Translations under genes and position numbers: made by a program
Assembly (NCBI GenBank): GCA_934047225.1
Contig: OW203988.1
Span: 2,604,001 to 2,668,000, forward strand
DNA length: 64,000 nt
Source of the DNA: Ypsolopha sequella
Lineage: Eukaryota; Arthropoda; Insecta; Lepidoptera; Ypsolophidae
Direction of reading: 5' to 3'
The notes under the pieces: model-generated
Told to the model about the DNA's origin: nothing
The model's input: the letters and a program-made list of their open reading frames with translations, nothing else
The model's database searches: none
In this document: positions 1 to 10,300 of the stretch, one piece after another
How the letters are laid out: each line of letters starts with the position of its first letter
Position numbering within the stretch: the first letter of the stretch is position 1

Positions 1-348
1 GCGATGCTGGCTATCATTATGTCCACTCGGGCCCGCGATGCTGGCTATCATTATATCCACTCGGGCCCGCGATGCTGGCTATCATTATGTCCACTCGGGT
101 CCGCGATGCTGGCTATCATTATGTCCAGTCAGGCCTGCGATGCTGGCTATCATTATGTCCAGTCAGGCCCGCGATGTTGGCTATCATTATATTTACTTGG
201 GTCCGCGATGCTGGCTATCATTATGTCCAGTCAGGCCTGCGATGCTGGCTATCATTATGTCCAGTCAGGCCCGCGATGTTGGCTATCATTATATTTACTT
301 GGGTCCGCGATGCTGGCTATCATTATGTCCACTCGGGTCCGCGATATT
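1..348. repeat. 34-bp tandem satellite, truncated by window edge
   Basis: About ten monomers of 34 bp, each beginning GCGATGCTGGCTATCATTAT, start at 1, 35, 69, 103, 137, 171, 205, 239, 273 and 307, with a decayed partial unit after 341. Monomers fall into three types by their second half (ccactcgg, ccagtcagg, atttacttggg). From 137 the order of types repeats every three monomers, giving a 102-bp higher-order unit. All three forward frames are open only because the monomer lacks stops. The array starts at the window edge, so its true length is unknown. Confidence 0.95.
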
Positions 349-589
349 AGGGCTTAGAACAGTTTGTTGGTACTCGTTCAGTGAAATTTTGCAGCCGTGA
401 AGATTTGCTTTATATTTTTTGAGACTCCAAATAAATTTTCCACCTACATGCAAAATTTTATCTCTTTTGATCTAGTCATCTTTTAGATGTGCCACTGACA
501 GACAGACAGACACGGATATACGTACAAATGACAAAACTTCGCTGTAAGTAACAGTTTTTTGCATACTTTAAAATCGTCTTGACGTGAAT

Positions 590-780
590 CCTCGAGGGAT
601 GACAGTGGAGTTTTCGAATGTGGACTGTGAAATGCAAGTCACATTCCACACTGATGCGGTCAAGTTACATCGACGGTTATAATGTCACAGAGTGGTGAGT
701 GTAGGAGCCTACGGGGTTTGAACCCATGACCTCCGGATTAGTAATCGAGTACTCGAATTACTGGGCCACAGAGGCAGTCT
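590..780 (-). mobile_element. tRNA-derived SINE copy
   Basis: Read on the minus strand, it opens with a tRNA-like head holding a Pol III B-box-like GGTTCAAACCC (complement near 719-729). A body with 'gtggaatgtgacttgcatttcacagtccaca' character follows. The same head and body recur at 27,800-28,030, 52,700-52,945 and 59,165-59,400. It does not form a full tRNA cloverleaf, so I call it a SINE. DNA from 349 to 590 and from 781 to 1071 is AT-rich with no gene seen. Confidence 0.6.
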
Positions 781-1071
781 AGTTGTTCTTTGAATTGTTC
801 ATCGACAAACTGTAACATGTGGCAATATTATTTTATAGCGACAATACCTTTTAAACTTTCTAGCAGTTGTTCATTCGTCATTATCATAATATTTACATTA
901 AGCCACACTCCATTGGTCAATGGACTTTTATGATCGGTTTGAACTTCGGTTTCGAATTCGATTTAGTTCACAATTGAATCAAAAACATACATTATTTCAG
1001 ATCTAGGTACGCTTTGTAACAAGTGTGAACAAATGGTTTTGTAAATTGAAAACGAAATGGTTTTGCTTGAG

Positions 1072-1433
1072 TAATGGTTATTTGATGTAATATGCTTTAT
1101 TACATCAAATAACCATGTGCTGATATTATTAGGTAAATCAATTTGAACAAATGTGATATTTAAAAATATTAAGCTGGTATACGGATTACAAAAAAATAAG
1201 GCATTGCAGACTTTTATTAAATTATTACGCTATACCAGGAGTAAATGAACAGTAATGGTTATTTGATGTAATATACTTTATTACATCAAATAACCATGTG
1301 CTGATATTATTAGGTAAATCAATTTGAACAAATGTGATATTTAAAAATATTAAGCTGGTATACGGATTACAAACAAATAAGGCATTGCAGACTTTTATTA
1401 AATTATTACGCTTTACCAGGAGTAAATGGACAG
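1072..1433. repeat. 181-bp direct duplication, each copy opening with a palindrome
   Basis: Copy 1 begins at 1072 and copy 2 at 1253. They are nearly identical over about 180 bp, differing at a few bases (for example ATGC/ATAC in the palindrome loop). Each opens with a near-perfect palindrome (ATGGTTATTTGATGTAAT, short loop, reverse complement) about 43 bp long. The minus-strand ORF through it (1225-1455) has no recognisable domain and is not called a gene. Confidence 0.9.
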
Positions 1434-2220
1434 GTATCTTATAATAAAAGCACACAATATAGTGATCATACTTAAAATATGTGGAAATAAGAAAATCATT
1501 TCAGGTTTCTATACTCATTTTGAAAACCTATTGTGACTTTTATTGGTGGGTCAATTTTCGTTTCATTTCAAATTCAAATTCAAATTCAAATAGTTTATTT
1601 TGCAAAGCAGGTATAGATATATACACTTTTTACACGTCAAATTTAATCTAATAAAGAAAATATATGTAATAGAATAATAAATGTACATGAACTAAATTAA
1701 AGGTTTATTTAATTTATGTAGCAATATATTTACGATTAAAATGATAGGTAAAATATATATTATACAAGGTAAAATCCAATCAGCCGCCCGAACCCATACC
1801 GGAGACCCGGCCAGGGACCAGGAACAAGGTTCAGTGATCACCAACCGAGCCCCCAGCACGAATCCAGGCGGCCGACCAAATCCCATCCTATATACTACAT
1901 ACTAATAGGTTACATATATAAATACATGCCTACCTCCGCCCATTCGATTAGTCTTGCTAAGAAGAAGGGCAAGAAACTTAGCAAGATCATGTCTTTTTTT
2001 CAACATAAAACTTATACTATACAATATATGACTTATATCTACTTTAACCAAGGGATAAGAAAATACAAGACAGTAGGAATTCAGGTTAATGAAAAAAAGA
2101 AAAACATATATATCTTTGTCTACCTGTCTCATATAGTCCTTTTCCTTTTACAGTCTATAATCAATTAATGTTTACACCTTAGAGGAATCATAAGTTAAGA
2201 AATTATACTATTTAATTAAA

Positions 2221-5097
2221 TTATAACTTACTACGAGTATCATTATCACTGTAACACCATGCTTCACCATCATCCAAATATTCATTTATTTTATAATATG
2301 CCTTTTTCAATAGGCCCTGCTTAATATACAGTTTAAACTTATTCTCTGACAAAGTAAGGACCTCCTTTGGAAGTTTATTGTAAAATCTTATACCATGTCC
2401 TACAAAAGAGGTACTCACCTTAGCGAGTCTGATTTTTGGAAAAGCCAGTTTATGCTTATTTCTGGTCTCCTTACAATGTTGCTTACCAAGCCTTGGGAAA
2501 GACTCAACATTTTTTCTGACATATCTAAGGACTTGGTAAATATATTCACAAGGAACCGTTAATATATTAATTTCTTTGAACTTTTGTCTTAATGAATCCC
2601 GGTGCTTCATATTATAAATAGCCCGAATTGCTCTCTTCTGCAAAACAAAGACTGCGTCTGTATCCGCGGCTCTACCCCATAACAGCATGCCGTATGACAT
2701 AATGCTGTGAAAGTAACTAAAATAGACTAGTCTAGCAGTATCTACATCAGTAATTTGTCTTATGCGTCTAACAGCGTATGCGGCCGAACTAAGTCTACCA
2801 CATAGGGCTTCTATGTGGGGACCCCACTGAAGACGAGAGTCTACCGTAATGCCTAAAAACTTTGTTTCGTTAACTAACTCCAGCTTGGACCCCTGCAAAA
2901 GCAAATTACCATCCACTTGAATTACATTTGGTAACGTAAATTTTATACACTTTGTCTTTTTTGCGTTTAAAACTAAATTATTTACAGTAAACCAATCAAG
3001 CACCAGTGATAAAGTTGTATTCGCGCCGTCAAGGATATCTTTACGTCTATTAACTTTAAAAATAAGTGACGTGTCGTCTGCGAATAATACTATCTTCGTT
3101 AAGTCTTTAACTAAATATGGAAGGTCATTTATGTAAATTAAAAACAGCAAGGGCCCTAATATGGAACCCTGCGGGACACCCATTTTAACTAATGCTCCAC
3201 TTGATTTTACCCCGTTAATGTCTACCTTTTGAATACGATCACTAAGATATGACTTCAATAACGCCAAAGATTTGCCCCTCACTCCGTAGTGATCCAATTT
3301 ACATAAGAGTGTTTCATGATTAACGCAATCAAAGGCTTTCGAGAGGTCACAAAATACACCAAATGCATCTTGCTTTTCTTCCCAAGCATCAAAAATGTGC
3401 TTAACTAAAGCAACTCCTGCATCTGTGGTTGACATCCCTCTAGTGAATCCATATTGTTCACAGTGAAGTAACTTATTTAAATTAAAATGAAATAACAATT
3501 GATTAAAAACTATTTTTTCAAAAACCTTACTCAATACCGGTAAAACTGACACAGGTCTATAGTTTGAAGGGTCCCCGTGGTCGCCTGATTTAAAAAGGGG
3601 GATCAATTTACTAAACTTCATTAAGTCAGGAAAGATACCATCATCTACACATTTATTAAAAATTAATGCCAAATAAGGAGCTATTAAATCAATGACAGAA
3701 CTTATAACTTTCACAGATAGGCCCCATAAGTCCTCGGTTTTTTTCAAGTTAAGCGATTTAAATGCTTTAATTACAGTTAATGAATTAATATGTTTAAAAG
3801 CAAATACAGAAAGACACTGAGGTACGTGATCTATTAAAAGATCCTGCGCAAGCCTAGGGCTTGAATTTAAATCTTTAGTTGTTAAGGAAGGAATTTCAGT
3901 AAAGAATTGTTCAAAGGCATTCGCAACTTCTTTATCTCCTGTAACGACTTCATTGTTAATACTTAACTTAAGTTCGTTATCTCGTTTCTTACTTTTCCCA
4001 GTTTCAGTATTTATGATGTTCCATACTGTTTTTACTTTGTTATCGGACCTTTTAAGTTTTTTATTCAAGTAGATACTTTTTGCTTTTAAACACACCAATT
4101 TAAAGATGCGTGAGTAATTTTTCACGAATTCAGTAAATTTAACATTATTATTGTAGGACTTTATGTCGTATAATTCGTATAAATGATTTCTGCTTTTATA
4201 AATACCTGGTGTCGCCCAGTCACTGAAGGTGATTTTACTTTTGTTAGAAAGTTTTTGCATCTTAAACGTATTTTCGAACTCTTTAGAGACTATGTTGAAA
4301 AGGTCTGTAAAGAGAGCGTTTGGATCGTCTTGGAGAAGATTAAAATGTGCTAATTTAACTTCTAGATTTGCTTTGAAACAATCTACTTTGAGAGTTGTAA
4401 TAGGTCTGCAAAAGACTTCTTTGGGCAGTTGTTTTACGCTTTGTTTAATGGTTATAGTTTGGCCACTGTGATCGGACTGCAAGCGGTTGATTACTTTATT
4501 GTCTGAATACTCACAATCACAGAATATATTGTCGAGGCATGACGCAGTATCCCGAGTAATTCGAGTAGGTTCTAAGAACACATTAGACAAATTAAATGAT
4601 TTGAATAAATGTAATAATTTTGAGCGCATAATCGATTTTTCTAGTAAATCTACGTTAAAATCTCCACATATAATAACTTTTTTCTTTGTATCAAATAATA
4701 ATTTTAAAACCTCTTCCATTGCTTTTTCAAAAATGTTGTAATCTTGTCCTGAGGGTCGGTAAACACAGAGAATAATATATGTACTCATTTCTATGCAAGC
4801 TAATTCTAGTTGATGTTCTACAGAAAGTTTTACAATGTCTTTTCTTTCCTTTGCTTTTATACTATTTTTTACAAGAATCATGGAGCCACCTTTTTGTATT
4901 TTTAATCTATTGTAGCAACTAAGAACACTAAAATTATTAACATTAAAATGCATATTATGTTCATGTAGATGATGTTCGGTTACACACAAAATATCTGTTT
5001 TTGATTCCTCTAAGAACAACTCGATTGAAAGTATTTTGCTGAGAAAGCCGCCTTGTATGTTTTGATGTACCAGCTTTAATACAGGCGGCTTTCCCAT
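2221..5097 (-). CDS. LINE ORF2: AP endonuclease and reverse transcriptase
   Basis: This polyprotein nicks target DNA and reverse-transcribes the element RNA at the nick. About 958 codons are read from the first ATG (5095-5097); an in-frame TTG lies three codons upstream. The N-terminal third is an exonuclease/endonuclease/phosphatase fold with VHQNIQGG, VTEHH, GDFN (about residue 150) and SDHSG (about 210) motifs. The RT follows, with SNYRPVSVLP, the palm block DLSKAFDCVNH, PQGSILGPLLF and the catalytic FADD (about residue 675, a common variant of YXDD). A C-terminal region contains the VGHGIRFYNKLP motif. No stop or frameshift was seen. ORF1 ends 2 nt before the upstream TTG codon, which suggests reinitiation or a near-overlapping bicistronic layout. 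It may be functional. Confidence 0.93.
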   Translation of the reverse strand: MGKPPVLKLVHQNIQGGFLSKILSIELFLEESKTDILCVTEHHLHEHNMHFNVNNFSVLSCYNRLKIQKGGSMILVKNSIKAKERKDIVKLSVEHQLELACIEMSTYIILCVYRPSGQDYNIFEKAMEEVLKLLFDTKKKVIICGDFNVDLLEKSIMRSKLLHLFKSFNLSNVFLEPTRITRDTASCLDNIFCDCEYSDNKVINRLQSDHSGQTITIKQSVKQLPKEVFCRPITTLKVDCFKANLEVKLAHFNLLQDDPNALFTDLFNIVSKEFENTFKMQKLSNKSKITFSDWATPGIYKSRNHLYELYDIKSYNNNVKFTEFVKNYSRIFKLVCLKAKSIYLNKKLKRSDNKVKTVWNIINTETGKSKKRDNELKLSINNEVVTGDKEVANAFEQFFTEIPSLTTKDLNSSPRLAQDLLIDHVPQCLSVFAFKHINSLTVIKAFKSLNLKKTEDLWGLSVKVISSVIDLIAPYLALIFNKCVDDGIFPDLMKFSKLIPLFKSGDHGDPSNYRPVSVLPVLSKVFEKIVFNQLLFHFNLNKLLHCEQYGFTRGMSTTDAGVALVKHIFDAWEEKQDAFGVFCDLSKAFDCVNHETLLCKLDHYGVRGKSLALLKSYLSDRIQKVDINGVKSSGALVKMGVPQGSILGPLLFLIYINDLPYLVKDLTKIVLFADDTSLIFKVNRRKDILDGANTTLSLVLDWFTVNNLVLNAKKTKCIKFTLPNVIQVDGNLLLQGSKLELVNETKFLGITVDSRLQWGPHIEALCGRLSSAAYAVRRIRQITDVDTARLVYFSYFHSIMSYGMLLWGRAADTDAVFVLQKRAIRAIYNMKHRDSLRQKFKEINILTVPCEYIYQVLRYVRKNVESFPRLGKQHCKETRNKHKLAFPKIRLAKVSTSFVGHGIRFYNKLPKEVLTLSENKFKLYIKQGLLKKAYYKINEYLDDGEAWCYSDNDTRSKL

Positions 5098-5108
5098 TGT
5101 CTTCAATT

Positions 5109-6923
5109 CTAAAAATAATTTTTTACAATTTTGTTAGTACTTGTACTAACCGTGTCAATAGGGACAAAATTATGTAAATAATTAACATTACAAATACCAT
5201 CAATTATAACTGGTATTGGAAAATTTCCTGTTACACTCTTTGTAACAGATTCACTACCTTCTAAAATGCATGCTAACTTAGTAGCTAATTGTTTTTTATA
5301 ATAATTTGCAAGGTACAAAGTACCTTCTGTCAAAAAAAAATCACGAATGTAGATATTCGTATCTAAGTAGTGCACCTTGTCACTGTGACCAGCTGAGAAG
5401 TTGTGCATGCACATATTCAAATTATATAAAGTAGTTTTTTGTGACCCTGTAAGTAATTCTGAATAAGGGAATTCACAAATGATGATTTTTTTAACACTAA
5501 GTTGTAACATTAGCTCGAGATATTTTATAAGGTCACTTTGTGTGATACCTGTACTATTTCCTATTAGCAGAACAATTGTAGTATTTAATTGATATTCCAT
5601 TTTGAGCAAACGCTCTACAATTTGTATGAAAGATGCACCTGGCATACAAATATTGGTGACTTTCTGCATAAGTTTATTTCCTAATAAGGGCCCTAAGTTT
5701 TTTCCAATAGAGTCTGTAAACACAACAGTATTATGTCCTTGCGACGCCGAGGATTCAGCCGCTGACGCAGCAACCGACAAGGGCTCAGAAGGCTGAGGGG
5801 AAGAGCTCGGCGTGGGCAGCGCGTCAGACGTAGGTGCAGGGTCTGACGCGGTTTCCACTGCAGGAGTGGATGATGGTTCTGCGCCATGACCGGAGCCACG
5901 ACGAAGGCGAGCAGAACGGCGACGTTGCTTTCGACGGGTAACCTTGCTCTTAGGTTCAGGTGTGGAGACTGGTGTTTTGGGACCCTGGTAAAGCTGACAG
6001 TCCTCACTTACGGACTCGGACGGAGGCACTGACACTCCAGGAGAGCCTGGGGATACTCTCAGACCAGTGACAGAGACGTGCTCCTGTGCGGGGGGTGTCA
6101 TAGTCATGCCAAGTGGACTCTGAGATGGTGAGAGGCCCACGGACGTATGTAGATCCTGAGGGGTCAGTATAGGCGGAGTATCTGGCGAAGCTGGTGTTGC
6201 AGATGATCCACATAGCAGGCAGCTACTGTGTATGCAGCTAGGTTCCTCTGAAGGCTGTGTCGCTTTTACAAGTAACTGTAGTTTTTCATCATTGCTGTCT
6301 ATAATTTCACCCATGGATTCAGCAATTTTCAACATTTCTCCAAACGTTACATCCTGCTCAATAAGCTCGTCCCTTGCAGTATGATATTTTTGTCGCATGG
6401 TCTCTAGCTCCAATCTCAATTCGGTGATTTCGCTCGATTGGTGTGTTACATTCAAATCAGTTGAGTCGATAGTATGAAATGTTGAACGAGATTCAGCGCA
6501 GCTAACTAATTCATCATATAGTACCATTGATTTTTGTAGGGCTTGCTCTGCTTCATGGTTTTCTCGTTCCATGGTTACTTGTTGCAGTTCATTATGGGCC
6601 TTTGCAAGCTGCTGTTCAAGGTCACATATCTTTTGTAGTGATGCTTCATGTGTTCGGATGCACTCATTGTAAGAAGTGATTTCCTTGTGCAATGAATCTC
6701 GTTGAGTATGGAATGTTGCACGCTCCCTGTCAATGACAATCATCTCACGTTTTAAAAGAGTGTTTTGAGTGTTCATATTTTCTATCTCTTGTTCACTCTC
6801 TTTCCGCTCTTGGAGAAGCTGAGCATTGAGCTCTCTGGCAGTCTTGAGGTCCTCAAGGGTGGTCGCCAACTTCAGCTCCAATTCTTGATTTAGAGCCCTG
6901 CTCAGTTGGCTCCGGGTCATCAT
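5109..6923 (-). CDS. LINE ORF1: coiled-coil protein with SGNH/esterase-like C-terminus
   Basis: 604 codons from ATG-ATG at 6921-6923. Residues about 5-230 are Glu/Gln/Leu-rich with heptad character (coiled coil, probably trimerising). Residues about 240-390 are Ser/Pro/Thr-rich with a strongly basic patch (RRKQRRRSARLRRGSG) suited to RNA binding. Residues about 395-560 resemble the SGNH hydrolase fold seen in ORF1 of CR1-like LINEs: VVFTDSIGKNL at the block-I Ser position, a hydrophobic strand then LLIGNSTGI at the block-III Asn position, and a later VHYLD. The usual GDS is TDS here, so enzymatic activity is uncertain. No zinc knuckle is seen. The role, by family, is an RNA-binding chaperone of the retrotransposition particle. 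Confidence 0.85.
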   Translation of the reverse strand: MMTRSQLSRALNQELELKLATTLEDLKTARELNAQLLQERKESEQEIENMNTQNTLLKREMIVIDRERATFHTQRDSLHKEITSYNECIRTHEASLQKICDLEQQLAKAHNELQQVTMERENHEAEQALQKSMVLYDELVSCAESRSTFHTIDSTDLNVTHQSSEITELRLELETMRQKYHTARDELIEQDVTFGEMLKIAESMGEIIDSNDEKLQLLVKATQPSEEPSCIHSSCLLCGSSATPASPDTPPILTPQDLHTSVGLSPSQSPLGMTMTPPAQEHVSVTGLRVSPGSPGVSVPPSESVSEDCQLYQGPKTPVSTPEPKSKVTRRKQRRRSARLRRGSGHGAEPSSTPAVETASDPAPTSDALPTPSSSPQPSEPLSVAASAAESSASQGHNTVVFTDSIGKNLGPLLGNKLMQKVTNICMPGASFIQIVERLLKMEYQLNTTIVLLIGNSTGITQSDLIKYLELMLQLSVKKIIICEFPYSELLTGSQKTTLYNLNMCMHNFSAGHSDKVHYLDTNIYIRDFFLTEGTLYLANYYKKQLATKLACILEGSESVTKSVTGNFPIPVIIDGICNVNYLHNFVPIDTVSTSTNKIVKNYF

Positions 6924-6990
6924 TTTGACGGATTGACCTGAAATGATATGGGGGAGAACGGTAGTATTTCCACAAACAAAGCCAGGAAGT

Positions 6991-9940
6991 ATGAGAGCCC
7001 TGTATACAGGATTGTGTTATGCTTGTAATGTGTAGGTTTGGTGCTTGAGTTTTGTGGGTGATGTGAATTAAACAAGTAATTTAGTCAAGCGTTCAACTGT
7101 GCTTCCACTATTCGTCAAGCACAGCGAGCCAAACTAACACTTGTGTGTGAAACTGGACGTTTCTCACAGAGTGAGATATGTATTTTAAGGAGTTGTGTAT
7201 GTTAAATGTAAGTATATAATGACTCAAAATAATCAATGGAATTGCAAATAATCTCCCAGTTACAATCATATAAAAAAAAAAAAAAAAAAAAAAAAAACGA
7301 AAGTTGAGTAAAGTATGTAGAATAAAAGGTGATAAGTAGTTAAATAAAATTAAGAATACAAAATAAGACTGTGGAAAATAAATTAACAGGTAAGTGAGAA
7401 AGAAAGGCTAAAAATTATAGAGAAAATAAGCAATAAAACAAGAAAAAATCTAAAAATAAATTAGTCAGTGCTAAATATGACGAGAGATTTGTCAGGTACA
7501 GGCAAGGTACAATATTTTACTAACTAATAGGTCCTACAATAAAATGTGAATTACATTAAAACATAAAAACACGATATACTCGCCTTTAGATTTCTTTGTT
7601 CTCCGTGACCGTTACTAACAAACTTTAGCCAAAATTTTATCAGTTTTTGGCGTTTTCACTAATAAATAAATATACCCCCTAGGTATTTTATACACTAATT
7701 AACAATAAAACACTAATAATTGATGAAATTAGGGGGATTTAAACTAATATTATAAATAAAAACAGGAGCTGCTGTTTTTGACAGCTGCTCAGGTCGCGTT
7801 CCGATTTGCGAATTTTTACGGTAACGTTCTTTTTTTTGATAGAATTTTTCATTATTGTCAGTCGATTATACGGTTTCGTATAAAGAAACCTGTCCATTTA
7901 CACCTGGTATATTATAAGCTTTTATAAAATGAATGTATCCTTTTACATTCATACTTTGAATCCGTATTTTAAAACAAGCTCTTGATGATGTGATAAAACT
8001 TGTTTGCTAATACTTGTTTTCGCACAAATTGTTCTGTCCTATGTTGTATATCCTATAGTCTATTTATTTTTGAGGATTATTTTTCAACAAAGTTGCATGC
8101 GCTTGATCATTTCAGGAGTCGAACCTTTGATATAAAATCTGTGTTTACTACTCTTTATACACAACTTTATTTATTGAAACAAGATCATTAACCTTTTATT
8201 ATGTTAGCTACGCCATACGATAAAATATAAATCGAACCTATCTGTATTTAATTCAACTATTCAATGTTATTTACCTAAATCTTGAAAGTTATTAATGTGA
8301 AATATTAAACTGATACATTATTAAATCAGTAGGATGCCAAAGGCAGAATAAAATACAAATACAAATACAAAAAATACAAAATCTTTATTGACCATTCAAA
8401 GCGGTATAACATAGCTGGGTTGGAGACTCCTTTTAAATACGTAAATACTTGTATTAGGAGACCCCGCTCTTCCACAGTTTTTTAGTTTTTATATAAAATT
8501 AACAATGACAAGTAGAGATGCAATGCAATTAAATTAAAATAACTTAACTTATTCTATTACTTTGTAGTGAATGTGAGGGTGCGTATGTATGTGTGTGCGT
8601 GTGTGAATATTAGTTATTTATACGTTTACTAAATAACAATAAACGATAATTATTTAAACTCTTCTTTCCTTCTTTCTATGGATATATATATATTTATTTC
8701 AATATTAATACAAATTCTAATTTGATTGATAACAACAAGTTAATGATCCAAAAGAATACTCATATTTTATTATTCCGGCAGTTTTTTTTTTATACCAGCA
8801 CCATGACTTTTTGCCACTTAACTATACGACCATTAGACATCGTCGCTCCGTTCGATAGTTTCTCCAAAAGCTAGTGTGTCCCTCTCCGAACACCGAATTA
8901 TATTTTATTTAATTTTCTCTTTCATCACCATGAATTATCTAACCTGATTCTGTTCCATCATGACAGTTCTTTTACCCGCACAAGAACAACCTTTTTATCA
9001 ACACCACGTACAGTGTCATGACCCATGACGCCTACTTTAGTTTTTAACTTATTTAAAGTAAATAATAATATTTACACATAATAATTCATTTTATGATCTA
9101 AAACCAACAATAGTACGATAAGTGTGTCATAATAATCCAGCTTCCACATAACACCCTTGTTTAGTAACTACCCCAAGTCAAACACAGTAATGGTCGTTGA
9201 AAGCTATCACATTGAATTTGATTATTTTTACAAGTAATTAATATTTATAAACCTTAAAAACTATTACAGCCAACTCTACACACATAAATATGGATATTCT
9301 ATCACATGCATTTAGAAATAATAAATACGTTTGCTTAGTTTATGAAACTCACCCCTATGTCCCTATATCATATCTGTTCAAAGGCTGTTTAGCTCACCCC
9401 TCAATACCGCAGCTTATGTAAACACTAAGACGTGGGACCCACATGTCGAATCACACCTGACGTCCAGCCACCATCCTGTATAAGCCCACGCCATCCTGTA
9501 TAAGCGCGCAGCATCCTGTATAATCTTATGAGATTTGAATTAAGCTTCTGTACGGACGGTGTAGGCTCTTGCGGTATAAATTAAACTCCAGATCAGACCG
9601 TGAAATCAAGCGCTATAAGTTTAAAAGGTATTGAAAACGACATTTTTGTATCGATACATAAAAGGAGATATTTCTTTCGTCTACATACATCATTATGTTA
9701 TTATTAACAAAATATAATAACCGGTATTTGTTTGTAACGCTATAACCGTCTGCTTTTGAAGCAATAAATAAATGAAAACATCGTCACGCATTTACACCTA
9801 CGAAAAAATTCAGTGAAATTGGAAAAAGCGCGGGAAGAACGCAATTATTTGAATGAATGAACTAAGTTATTTAGGAATAAACACTTTATTGCAAAGAAAA
9901 TCAAAATAAAAGACAGAGTACAGAATAACAGAAGCAGAAG
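6991..9940. other. No gene seen: LINE upstream region and AT-rich DNA
   Basis: This holds a pure A run of about 27 at 7271-7297, AT-rich DNA, and a repeat 3' end at 8346-8480. It also has three close copies of CATCCTGTATAAG within 9472-9525. Part of it is probably the 5' UTR of the LINE. The small plus-strand ORF at 8000-8191 has no recognisable domain. Confidence 0.6.
8346..8480 (-). mobile_element. 3' end of an unidentified retroelement
   Basis: On the minus strand a polyadenylation-type CAATAAAG is followed by a TTTGTA-rich hexanucleotide tail (plus-strand repeats of ACAAAT at about 8355-8375). This resembles the tail architecture of non-LTR elements, but it is a different family from the LINE at 1563-6990. 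No coding remnant is seen. Confidence 0.45.
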
Positions 9941-9946
9941 ACTTAC

Positions 9947-10053
9947 CCCTCGGCCACAGCTTCAGGCTTCGAGCAGCACGCCAAGAGGTTCTTCTTGCGA
10001 CGGCGCCGGCGGAGAGAACAAATGTATGAAGTAAGTTTGTTAGAGCCGGCCAT
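9947..10053 (-). CDS. Candidate first coding exon of an unrecognised gene
   Basis: An ATG (10051-10053) in a good Kozak context (ACCCATGG on the minus strand) opens 35 codons plus 2 nt. It then reaches a consensus donor, G|GTAAGT, at 9946-9941; without splicing the frame stops at once (TAA). The peptide begins MAGSNKLTSYICSL, continues with a five-Arg/two-Lys basic stretch, then LLACCSKPEAVAE. Two adjacent cysteines after a basic run could be a palmitoylation or membrane-targeting motif (inference). I do not recognise the family. No partner exon is visible to the left, so the gene would continue beyond position 1 through a long intron carrying the LINE. An upstream in-frame ATG at 10152 is possible but less likely. 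Confidence 0.4.
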
Positions 10054-10300
10054 GGGTCGCCGCTCGCGCGTCTTGTCTGGCTTCGAGTAACTTGCGCTCT
10101 TTCGACGGCTGTGTGTAGGGAGGCGGGTTGTTGAAACAGTGATCGAGCGCACAGGACAAACCTAGTGTCGAGCGCTTTGAGCGAGCGAGCGCGCTATACA
10201 TCCGATGCGGTCGAAAGCGCCGACGGGTGTCGTGGCAGGGCAAAGCCCGTCGCGAAAACCGCCTGGAAGCGCAGTGAGAAGCGCCGTCAGAAGCCTGAAA
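10054..10300 (-). promoter_or_regulatory. GC-rich, CpG-dense promoter-like region
   Basis: The stretch is markedly richer in GC and CpG than the surrounding AT-rich DNA (many CGC/GCG words, for example GAGCGAGCGAGCGCGCT at 10180-10196). It lies directly upstream of the candidate exon at 9947-10053 (-). It could be its 5' UTR and core promoter. The small ORFs across it read as compositional artefacts. Confidence 0.3.

Larger units (their letters stand above)
1563..6990 (-). mobile_element. Apparently intact CR1/L2-like non-LTR retrotransposon (5' end approximate)
   Basis: A minus-strand LINE with two uninterrupted ORFs (ORF1 5109-6923, ORF2 2221-5097). Its AT-rich 3' UTR (1563-2220) ends in a hexanucleotide tail that reads as repeated ATTCAA on the plus strand. 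The same 3' end is found at 15,645-16,285, 20,224-20,612, 50,983-51,909, 61,707-62,236 and 63,904-64,000, which defines the family and its terminus. An endonuclease plus RT in ORF2, a coiled coil plus SGNH-like domain in ORF1 and a microsatellite tail are typical of the CR1/L2 group. Clade assignment is inferred, not tested. The 5' UTR probably extends past 6990, and I could not fix the 5' boundary or target-site duplications. Confidence 0.85.

Noticed and set aside
4..400. Three overlapping ORFs at the left edge
   Set aside because: All are translations of the 34-bp satellite; 34 is not a multiple of three, so the frames rotate through the same words.
700..775. Stand-alone tRNA gene
   Set aside because: It has a B-box-like word, but the arms do not pair into a cloverleaf and the head is attached to a SINE body seen at other loci.
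9943..10152. 69-codon ORF starting at 10152 as the full gene
   Set aside because: The frame ends exactly at a consensus splice donor, and the ATG at 10053 has the better start context. The upstream part lies in the GC-rich promoter-like stretch.
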